DNA from: Xenoacremonium recifei
Taxonomy: Eukaryota > Ascomycota > Sordariomycetes > Hypocreales > Nectriaceae
Assembly: GCA_012184525.1 (NCBI GenBank)
Contig: WOFQ01000010.1
Location: forward strand, 124,001 to 188,000
Direction of reading: 5' to 3'
DNA length: 64,000 nucleotides
The number at the start of each line of letters is the position of its first letter. Positions within the stretch are counted from its first letter, which is position 1. A program made the position numbers and the translations under genes. Below are positions 1 to 9,027 of this stretch, one piece after another. The notes below the pieces were generated by a model that worked only from the letters and a program-made list of their open reading frames with translations, had not been told where the DNA came from and did not search any database.

Positions 1-406
1 AGATTCAACGTCCCGAGGCGCCGCAGCGGATATTAGCGGGCACAACCAAACGCTCATCGACGAAGAGCTGGAAACTCTGTACTCTAAATTCCAGAGAAAC
101 CGTACCGGACTAGAGAAAGAGGGTGCAGCACAGACAATGCCAGGTCAAGACCGCAAGGCACGGAAGATGCGCGCAGAGGAGGGCAAGGTGAGAGCCTTAA
201 ACCGCAATGGACGAGTCGATTACAGTATTCAAGAGTGAGTGAGGAGACTTATCATGAGAAGATAGTATAACTAATAAGTTGACAGGGGCGTTCTGGACTT
301 TAATCCCATGAACACGATCGCTTCTCATATGTCATACTGGGCAGACGAGGACGTCAATCATTTCGTTCTGTCACAGTTGTTGTCGAATCGGAGCCGGAGA
401 ATATAG
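1..406 (+). CDS. DDHD-domain phospholipase, 3' end (partial)
   Basis: This is the C-terminal end of a gene that begins outside the window. Reading frame 2 is open from the left edge to 234. An intron follows at 235-285 (GTGAGT donor, CTAATAA-like branch, ACAG acceptor). The last exon is 286-406 with stop TAG. The spliced peptide passes through GRVDYSIQEG and then ASHMSYWADEDV before ending in SNRSRRI. This pattern, 'RVDY.lQ' followed by a His before 'YW' and an Asp soon after, is the C-terminal signature of the DDHD domain of phosphatidic-acid-preferring phospholipase A1 enzymes, which act on membrane lipids of the secretory pathway or mitochondria. The His and Asp would be the last two residues that name the domain. 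The lipase GxSxG motif would lie upstream and is not visible, so activity cannot be judged here. Confidence is good for the family and low for substrate. Confidence 0.75.
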
Positions 407-605
407 AAGCTGGAGATAGACAACGATGGAAAGATTTTGGATAGTAGACTAGACGTTTTATTGCATTGCTCTCATACCACACAAGGTAGACGGTGAGGCT
501 GACACGCTCAGCCCCCACCCTGGCCGAGCCACTTGCACCTAATCTACGATTGAGGCCCAACGAGCATTTCTGCTCTGTTCATCCTCCGTCCAGCTCATAT
601 TCGTC

Positions 606-2796
606 ATGTTCAGTGCCTCTCCTGTCTCATTTGAGGAAGCCGCTTCTTTAGCACCCGTTGTTGCCGGCAAGCCTGTTTATCTAGATTTCTTCGTGAAGTC
701 AAACGTGGTTGGCTGCCTGATAGGCTGTCAACCCTGGCAGAGGAATAAGTGTACGGTATCTCAACTTGAGAAGTCTGCGAGTAATGGCTGTCGCTGCTGC
801 TGCTTCCTCAAGGCCCTCCTCGAAGGGTTTTTAGAGACACAAAAGGACCTTGACCCGGAGGAGCTCGTCTTTGCATGGGAGGGTCTTAGCTTCTCACCCT
901 GTATTTATAACCAAGCAAAAAAGCAAAGTATGTACTTTCAGCTTTTTGCTCCATTAGGTGAGTCTGACCTCTTCATACCATTCCGGAAAGAGAGAGGTAA
1001 ACTGATTCTCTGTTCTATAAGGAATTAATCCCGTCATTAGAGGACTGAAATCTGCCCGGCTAATCCGTGGTGATACATCCTCAGATGAATCGTTTGACAG
1101 GACTCTTGACTGGATCAACCATTGCGAAGCATCTCACGTGGAGTGTGGCTCCGCACAAGACGTTCTAATGCCGACAAGATGTCTAGATATTGAACCTCGA
1201 GACAGTGCTGAAGGTCTTGGCATCAAGCTCACTGAGACCAAGGGATTGTATGGCACCTATGCCTGCCTGTCTCATTGTTGGGGCACAGGCAGAATGCCTA
1301 TCCAAACCACAACGCAGACCCTGAATGAGCATCTGAACTTCATACATTGGTCATCACTCCCTAAAACGTTTCAGGATGCCGTTGTCATAACCCGGAGACT
1401 CGGGCTTCGATATCTGTGGATAGATTCTCTCTGCATCATCCAGGACTCCGCGCTCGACTGGCAAGAAGAATCTAGCAAGATGGCAGATATCTACCGCGAC
1501 AATTTTATTACACTTGCAGCAGTCTCCGCGTCTGGCCCCAACAGCGGCTGTTTCTCGCCTGGGAAGAAGCAAGATCTGTGTATTCGGGTCGAAGGCGAGG
1601 GAATCAACACCATTGTAGCGGCGCGGAACTGCGACATGCCTCCCATCACCGCCAGCTCCGAGAGCCTTGGAGCCATGTTTCCTCTCTTCACCCGGGCCTG
1701 GTTTTTTCAAGAGCGGATGCTCTCACGGAGGATCCTATACTGTCACCCCCGTGAACTGCAATTCGAGTGCCGAACAGGGCCCGATTGTGAGTGTAGCTGT
1801 TACTTGATGGGCCATGTAATTTCTTCTTTAACATGGAGCCATGGATTATCCCAAACCAAGAAGGACTATGAAAGCTTAAATATGGACTGGGTAGACTCTA
1901 AGCAAGTTATCAACCACTGGCATCGCACTGTCATGCAGTACACTCTTCTGCGCCTCACAAAGCCTACCGACATACTACCAGCCCTGTCCGGGTGTGTCAA
2001 GGAGATCGGACGCCGGAGAAAGGATGAGTACCTAGCGGGCCTCTGGCGGAACACTCTGGCTGATGACCTCCTGTGGAAGGTGAATTCCCCAACTGGCCTC
2101 CCGCGGCCGGCGGTTTGGAGAGCCCCTAGCTGGTCATGGGCGAGCATTGACGCCCCTTGTGGTATCTACTATCCAGTGGTCTTTGGGGGTCGCTATAAGA
2201 TGGCCTTTCGTGACCGCATGGAGGCGGCCGAATGCGTCCTCGCGGGTGTTGATACCACAGGCGCGGTCAATTCCGGCTCTCTACGTATCCGCACGGCACT
2301 TTGCCCAGCCTTCATCCGTAAAACGTGCAGTCGTTGCACCTCATATGGATGGCGAGATGCCTATACAATCGAGTTGCATGGCAAAATGCGGGTGAAGGGG
2401 AGTCAAGAAGCCTCACCCTGCCCGCGCAAACTGCCTGACTTAGACAGGTGGCCTCTGGAGCCCGATTTCGTCAAGATCCTGACGCCAAGCTTCACTCCAG
2501 ATTTCGAATGCGAGAGTTATGATGACCTTGACTTCCAACGTGTTGATTACGGATGCGAATGCAAGCTAGCAAGCATTTGGCTCCTTCACATGTACGATCG
2601 ATGGGGTGTCTTCCAGAAGACTACTGGGATCGAGTATTTCATGGCGCTGACGAAACGGGGAAAGGGGCCGGCAGATGAATTTGAGAGGATTGGACTTCAA
2701 ACAGTGTTCTTTTGGAGCTACGTAGAGCGGGGTTGTTGGTTCAGAAAAGTGTTCCAACCTCTGTTGCAAGAGGAAAAGCTCATTACTATCGTGTAA
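606..2796 (+). CDS. HET-domain (heterokaryon incompatibility) protein
   Basis: Two exons, 606-957 and 1022-2796, with a 64-nt intron (GTGAGT donor, ATAAG acceptor), give a 708-residue protein. Without splicing the frame closes at 1028; splicing restores the motif GINPVIRG typical of the HET N-terminal linker. A Cys-rich patch (GCRCCCF) lies near residue 60. The HET domain has all three classical blocks: YACLSHCWG near residue 197, then PKTFQDAV and LRYLWIDSLCIIQD at about 231-260, then DW(x)nKMADIYR at about 264-276. HET proteins trigger programmed cell death when incompatible hyphae fuse, or act more broadly in fungal innate immunity. No NACHT, WD or ankyrin module is attached, so this is a HET-only type. 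The trigger is unknown. It stands alone between the DDHD and HMCES genes with no obvious partner gene. Confidence 0.9.
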
Positions 2797-3318
2797 ATAG
2801 GATACGTTCGCTCCAGCCGTATGCTGTTTAAGACGGGCATAACCCGTTAGTGGTTCGTCTGATAGAGAAATTGCACCAAACCTGTGTTATATGTCACACC
2901 TTAACATCCAATAGGCCCAAGACTCCTCTATACTGCGTGTTTTAAAAGACGATCTTTCTCCCGAACGGATCACATCGCTTACACACGTTAAACTATAGGG
3001 TATGCAATAATCTGTGAATAAAGGTCAAGTCAGGCGAAGACTGATTACTCAATCATCGATGCCTGCATTGACACATATTTGGCGAATTTCCTTTCCTTAC
3101 TAAAAATACCAAAGGATATAGCAAAAATCTATGGGAAATCCATTCTATTTCGGTTTCTTTAACTTGGCGATGATGTTCAAGTTACCGTTCCGCTATTAAT
3201 CGGGACACGTGACTCCTGTCATTCACGCCGCCGGCTCTTGTTCAATCGACTCTACATCCTCGACTCACCAATCCATCACCATATTGTCTCTATCATCATT
3301 TCAGTCATTGAAGACAAA
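2797..3318. other. Intergenic, HET 3' flank and HMCES promoter
   Basis: About 520 nt without a supported gene. It is more A+T-rich than the flanking genes. A perfect E-box CACGTG followed by AC lies at 3206-3211, about 110 nt upstream of the HMCES start codon, where a bHLH factor could bind. Nothing else is recognised. Confidence 0.5.
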
Positions 3319-4530
3319 ATGTGTGGAAGATACGCTTTAGCATTGGTAAGTTGCTCCGCCCATTTTCCCATGAACACACGTCACTTATACGTTCCAGCGA
3401 CCGTCTCAGATCCGACAGATGCTCGAGGATGACGACATGCCTGTTGAAGACGCACCCTCCGATGAAGGCGATGGAGCGCCACGAAGTAGCTATAACTTTG
3501 CCCCTGGATATCATGGCATCGTATATCGTGCAGACACTCCGGACTGGGGCTCGGGACCTCGAGACAAAGACAACCAGGAATCCGAGCAGCCTGAGACCGG
3601 CCCTGTCAAGTACAAGATGCAGTCGATGAAATGGGGACTTGTGCCATTCTGGACGAAGCGCAATCCAGACTACGGCGCCATAATGAGAACTATCAACTGT
3701 CGCGATGACTCGCTCAGCACGCCTGGTGGGATGTGGGCGTCGATGAAGACGCGGAAGCGGTGCATTGTCATTGCGCAAGGGTTTTTTGAGTGGTTGAAGA
3801 CGGGACCGAAAGACAAGTTACCGCACTTTGTGAAGCGGGCGGATGGGCATCTTATGTGCTTCGCAGGCCTCTGGGATTGTGTCCAGTACGAAGGTAGGTG
3901 ATAGCGGTATTCGTTGCTAACTGGTAGGCTAACTCTTGGTCTTCAGGTTCAGATGAGAAACACTACACTTACACCATCATCACCACGGACTCCAACAAGC
4001 AGCTCAAGTTCCTTCATGACCGCATGCCGGTGATCCTGGAGCCTGGATCGGAAGATCTCCGCAAGTGGCTGGACCCGTCTCGGCGAGAGTGGACGCGGGA
4101 TCTACAATCATTGCTCAAACCATTCCAGGGGAAAGTTGAAGTTTACCCTGTCTCGAAAGATGTGGGAAAGGTTGGCAACAACTCGCCTTCATTCATCATT
4201 CCACTCGACAGCAAAGAGAACAAGTCCAACATTGCCAACTTCTTTGCGAATGCATCAAAGAAGGGCGCTAGCACAAAGACCGAAACCAAGGTCAAAGATG
4301 AATCCAAGAAGGAGATTGTCGAAGTCAAAGATGAGGGTACCGCGGGGGCTAAGCGGAAAGCAGAGGAGGTACCTGATGACATTGATGAGGTCGTGCCAGC
4401 AAAGCAGGCGAAGAGAGAGGATTCGGGGAAGATAAGCGCGACAAAGAATCTCACGAAGAGCCCGATAAAGGGAAGGAAACTTCAGCAGGCGAAAGGAACG
4501 CCGAAGATTACGAACTTCTTTGCGAAGTGA
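3319..4530 (+). CDS. HMCES/YedK-type SRAP protein, abasic-site DNA-protein crosslink sensor
   Basis: Three exons (3319-3345, 3398-3893, 3947-4530) encode 368 residues. The start is fixed because the protein must begin Met-Cys: MCGRY puts the catalytic Cys2 at the N-terminus after Met removal. The first 27-nt exon ends before a GTAAGT donor, and the second exon resumes RPSQIRQML. Other SRAP landmarks are present: NCRDDS, the catalytic Glu in GFFEW, and the catalytic His in FLHDRMPVIL. Family knowledge: Cys2 forms a thiazolidine crosslink with abasic sites in single-stranded DNA and shields replication forks. The C-terminal third is charged and low in complexity, with a Lys-rich stretch likely to be a nuclear signal. 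Two PIP-like segments occur, NIANFF near 269-274 and KITNFF at 361-366, which could contact PCNA. Bacterial YedK lacks this tail; animal HMCES has a C-terminal PIP box. Confidence 0.93.
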
Positions 4531-5048
4531 TGTGATACTACGAACGGACAATATACCAATGATATCGGTTATGGGATGGAACATGGAGCAACGGAATATG
4601 AAAACAAGGGCTTCTGGAAAGGGCATAAGGCTTTTATCTCTCCTCATGCTATGTATTGAAGGTTATCTTATGGATTTTGGCTGGTGTTGCGGCGTTGGAG
4701 CACAATATGTCACTGAGCAGAGGTGTTCGTTTGAGTCGTGTACGAATTTCTGACTCTAGCCCTTCGAAATCTACTTATTGCAGACCATTTTTCTGGTCAT
4801 GAGAAATTAATTGTCTAATTTCCACAAAAAATGAACAAGATGTTCCGATGCTTCATCACAGTGCTATTGGGACGAAGATGAGGGTTTTGGAGTCACAGCT
4901 CTTCGGTTATTCTTCTAAAAGAATAGCGCCCGCTCACCGATCGTCAACCTTGACTCCCCAAACATGAGTCGACATCCCTCAACCTGAAACTTCCAACAGA
5001 TATTGACCCCCCTTAAGAAACAGATCTACTTAAGTTTAGTTACTCATC
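4531..5048. other. Intergenic, HMCES to mutase-like gene
   Basis: About 520 nt between two same-strand genes. It should hold the HMCES 3' UTR and the promoter of the next gene. No clear TATA box, repeat or RNA gene was seen. Confidence 0.4.
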
Positions 5049-5882
5049 ATGCCCCCAGCGATTGTACTTATCCGGCATGCCCAAGCCCAGCACAACGTCG
5101 AGAATAAGTCTCTCCCCTCAATCTCTCTTTCTCCTAACTAACATATCGCCAGCACAAGACCACACAATCCACGATCCTCCCCTGACAGATCTTGGCATTG
5201 AACAATGTGCTGCTCTGAGGGATAAGCTGCAGGCCGAGTACGGCTCCGTATCGCCTGAGTCGACGGCCATCATCTCCAGCCCTATGCGCCGCACGCTGCA
5301 GACCACCATGCTAGGCCTGGGCTGGCTTATGGAAAAGGGCGTTCGTGTTGAGGCAAACGCCGACTGGCAGGGTACTTTTCCTCCGTATTATACCACCCCT
5401 CTACGGGATGAAGTTCTTGTGGAGGGGATGGGACGTGAATAGCTTCATGTTACTGACTCGGGATAGAAAACTCGGACAAACCATGCGATACCGGCTCTCC
5501 CATTGCTAGCATCGCTCCGTCATTTCCCTCTGTTGACTTCACGACATGCGCGCCCGAATACCCAGATAAGACATCACCAGCGGGCAAACCCTGGGCACAC
5601 ACCAGGCAAGCCATTCTCGCACGCGGGCAGCGCTGTCTCGCAGCATTGCGAGACCGACCCGAGTCTCTCATCTTCGTCGTATCTCACTCTGGGTTTCTAC
5701 GGTTAGGCGTTGTCGGCTGGTGGTTCTTTAATAGCGACTACCGTGTGTTTGACTTCGTGGGCGATGGTTTGGAGGTGAAGCAAAGGGAGGAGACCTTGGA
5801 GGGAGGCCTGGGGTTGTCGTGGACGGAAAGGGTTGTGTTGGGAAGTGAATTGCCAGACGAGGACCAGGAGATGCCAAACTAA
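5049..5882 (+). CDS. Phosphoglycerate-mutase-like phosphatase (histidine phosphatase superfamily) with a probable AT-AC intron
   Basis: The proposed exons are 5049-5103, 5156-5371 and 5467-5882, giving 228 residues. The N-terminus PPAIVLIRHAQAQHN carries the catalytic RHA/RHG phospho-histidine motif. Later come HDPPLTDLGIEQC, SSPMRRTLQTT and the second catalytic His in VVSHSGFLRLGV, then WFFNSDYRVFDF. The family includes 2,3-bisphosphoglycerate-dependent mutases and broad phosphatases; substrate is unknown. The second intron is canonical (GTACTT to GATAG). The first cannot be spliced in frame by any GT-AG pair in the gap, but ATAAGT at 5104 paired with AC ending at 5155 joins the frames exactly and gives HNVEKDHTIHDPP. 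A branch-like CTAACTAAC lies at 5134-5142. The alternative is a one-base frameshift or a broken gene, which the well-kept downstream sequence makes less likely. Confidence 0.8.
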
Positions 5883-6096
5883 CACGTTTTGGAGACTGGC
5901 ATGGAAGGATATGATATATGATCATGACACTATAGACATCGAATGCAAGTGGACCTAAAGCAAGGATTGACTCCTCATCCTGAGCAATGTTTCTACATAG
6001 ATATACATATACATTTACAATAGTCCGTAACTTTTATCATCCTTTATCCCCTAGGTATTCATTCATGATACAAATCTGATATAGTACAGTCATATT

Positions 6097-8308
6097 TTAC
6101 TTGGACAAGAAGCTCTGGAACGCTGACTGGTCAATCACAACGTTGCCAACCGCCCGGAGCCGCTTCCGTCCTTCCTTTTGCTTCTCTAGCAATTTCCGTC
6201 TTCGCGAGACGTCGGCAGCGTGTAGCTTCGCTAGCACGTCTTTGCGGAAAGGTTTGATGGTCTCTCGTGCGATGACCTTGTTGCCGACGACCGCCTGGAT
6301 GACAACCTCTATCATAATGTTAGGAGGATATTCGGTGGGGAGGAAAAGTGAATAAGGAGACGAGACTTACCAAACATCTGTCGGTCAACGTGCTCTTTGA
6401 ACTTGGTCACCCATTGGCGTCCTACGCGGTCAACTTGAGTCGAGTGCAGCACGCGGCAGATGGCATCAACAGGTTGTTTGTTGACGAGTAGTTGAAGTTT
6501 CACAAGATGGCTTTGCTGCCAGCCAGCATCTTCATAGTCTAGCGTTGCGTATCCTTTTCTGTAGACTGGTCAGCAACAATTTCGAGGAGGGTGACTTATG
6601 AAGGGACACGTACGTTGCGCTCTTCAGCTTCCCAAACAGATCATCGACCAGTTGCGCGGCCGGGATATCGTAGACAAGGATAACTTGTGTAGTGTGGAAG
6701 AACTCGAGGCTTTTCTGTTCTCCGCGGTTTGCTTCGCATAGCTCGATGACTCGCCCAAGGTACTCCTCGGGCAAAGTGATCGTACACTTCACATACCTAG
6801 CTTCAAGGTAAGTTTAGACTCTAGAGATATGCTTGAGGATTCACTCACGGCTCGAACAACTGGGCTCCTCGGATCTTGTTATGACTCGGATCTGGGAACA
6901 GCGCAGGGTTCGACACAATCTCTTCTGATCCATCTGCCCAGACAATCTTCGTGGGCACAGTTGGCTCTGTGATAATAACGCTCTTCCCATGCTCTTGTCT
7001 AAGACGATCCTGGAACACGGAACAGTGCAAACTGCCCAAGAAACCCAGTCGCCAGCCCGCCCCCAAAGCCTCGGAATGGTCCTTTTGTAACGTCACACTG
7101 CGGTCGTTGAGCACCAGCTGGTTGATGCTATCCGCTAGGCGGGTATAGTCGCTCTGATCCGTGGGAAACGCCGCCACGAAGACCATAGGCTTGGGCTCTT
7201 CGAAGCCAGGATATGGCTCGACTTGATCCTCGGTGCTGACCATCGTAAACGTGTCTCCGAGTTTTGCATCCTGAATCCTCTTCATGCCGGGGTTGAAGTA
7301 CACATAGCCGACCTGTCCAGCCCGAAGAACGTTTTGAGGCGTTGCATTGGGGTATTGGATGCCGACCTGACCAACGGTATACTTCATGCCCGTCCCCAGC
7401 GACACTACCTGGTCACCGGCTCTGATAACGCCATCAAACACCCTAACAAGCAGCACCACGCCCCGGAAGTTATCGTACCACGAGTCGACCAGGAGCATCT
7501 TCAACGGCTTCTTCTCGTCGCCTACGGGATGCGGAATATTCTCAATCACGGCCGGCAGCACAGCTGGCACACCCTTCCCCGTCTTTGCACTCAACAGGAT
7601 CGCCGTCTTGGGATCCAGCTCAAACGTATCCTGCATCTGGCCCAGCACGCGCGGCACATCCGCCGCTGACATATCGATCTTATTAACGACCGGTACGAGC
7701 GCCAAATCCTGCGCAAAGGCAAGGTGGAAGTTGGACACGGTTTGTGCTTGAATGCCCTGAGTCGCATCTACTAGAAGCAGTGCTCCGCCGCAGCTGGCAT
7801 ACGAGCGTGTGACCTCGGCGCGGAAATCGACGTGGCCGGGCGTATCGACGAGGTGTAGGAGGTAGTCCTCGCCTTTGTGGTTCCAGATCATGGTGCAGGT
7901 TTGGGCCTTGACGGTGATGCCGCGTTCTCGTTCGACGTCGAGCTTGTCCTGCAATACTTCTCAGCAAACACTCCCGTTCATTCTTTATTTCTAACATACG
8001 AGAATCTGCTTGTTGGCGTCGCTGGCCGAGATGGTCCCCGTGAGCTCCAGCAGCCGGTCACTCAACGTGCTCTTCCCATGATCAATATGCGCCACGATGC
8101 AGAAGTTCCTGTACCGTTCAATTGGAATCGCCGATATCCTCGCCTCCAGCTCCGCAGGGCTCGGCTTCGAAGCGAAGGTTCGTCTGCTATGAGGAGGGTA
8201 TTTGGCCCATAGTCGCTGTATAAAGGCGCTGGGCCTGGAGCTCGGTCGTGGCGGTTGCGCGAGGCATTGTCGAGTCCAGGCGCGCCCAGCGCTCCAAGCC
8301 AGGCTCAT
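6097..8308 (-). CDS. GUF1: Mitochondrial elongation factor 4 / LepA-type translation GTPase
   Basis: Five exons on the minus strand (8308-8000, 7948-6849, 6796-6614, 6558-6371, 6308-6097) encode 663 residues. The basic, Ser/Arg-rich first 50 residues look like a mitochondrial presequence. The GTPase has G1 AHIDHGKST at 73-81, the DVERERGITV switch region, G3 DTPGHVDF and G4 NKIDM. Then follow the LepA-specific domains, including IRGAQLFEPYVKCTI, KSATKGYATLDYEDAGW and the lysine-rich C-terminal domain ending in SAFQSFLSK. EF4/Guf1 binds mitochondrial ribosomes, promotes back-translocation and supports protein synthesis under stress, notably cytochrome oxidase assembly. All four introns are 51-62 nt and canonical. 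Length and domain order are normal for the family. Its promoter would lie to the right, where an inverted repeat is present. Confidence 0.96.
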
Positions 8309-9027
8309 CTAGACGTCCGAGGTGTAGGGCGTTGGGCAGGCATCAGAGGCCGAGAAAAGACTCCAGTTGTGGGAGAGAGACAGGCACACGAAGATGAGGC
8401 TCGAAATTTGTTGCGTCCCGCTGCCGATTGGATGATTTCCATCTGGAAAAGCTGGGGTACGTACCTCGGACGTTTAATCAGCGCGCCTTTCCAACTACGG
8501 CCTAGCACATCCGGCCTGCAGCACGGACGGTACGTACCCTTTAGCCTTTCAGGGGTCCATCCATCTCGAAACCAGGGGGATACTTCGAGGAACATGGATG
8601 GACGCGCCCAAGCCTGGAACCAATTAACCACCGCGGCGGGCCACGCGCGCGCAATCATGCCATGATCACCGAGTCACTGTCTCAGCTCGAACATTCCCTG
8701 AACAAAGCAAAGCGCTTCTCTCTCTGCGGTATATGTACTGTATGTATGAGTGTATCTTATGTAGCGAATCAAGCAAAGCAAGTAACTTGGGTATCGGCGT
8801 CTGCACACGAGCGAGCTACTACATGCCATGGCAAGCAAAACATCTGCCTGGCCAACTTATATCCAAATCCCAGAGATTGCCACCCTCCTGAACGAAATTC
8901 CATCTCCTTCATCGCACCGGCATAATTGAACATCGGGCGTCTTCCCATGCTCATCAACATCGTCTCGTCTATCAGAGCCGCTGTCCGTCTCGTCCTGGGC
9001 TCGTCTATCGTCGTCGTATCTGCATCA
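8309..9027. other. Intergenic: GUF1 promoter and 3' flank of MIT gene
   Basis: About 720 nt. The left part is G+C-rich and should hold the GUF1 promoter and leader. It includes a pair of GGTACGTACC palindromes. The right part is the likely 3' UTR of the MIT-domain gene. No coding region is supported on either strand. Confidence 0.5.
8455..8539. repeat. Inverted pair of GGTACGTACC palindromes upstream of GUF1
   Basis: GGGTACGTACC at 8455-8465 and its reverse complement GGTACGTACCC at 8529-8539 are separated by 63 nt. Each core is itself a perfect 10-nt palindrome. The pair lies about 150-230 nt upstream of the GUF1 start codon, in a plausible position for a dimeric regulator. No factor is assigned. 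Confidence 0.6.

Noticed and set aside
5062..5442. Mutase-like gene read as one unspliced frame, or as a pseudogene
   Set aside because: The unspliced frame loses the catalytic RHA motif and stops early. All motifs are otherwise intact, so an unusual intron is preferred over decay.
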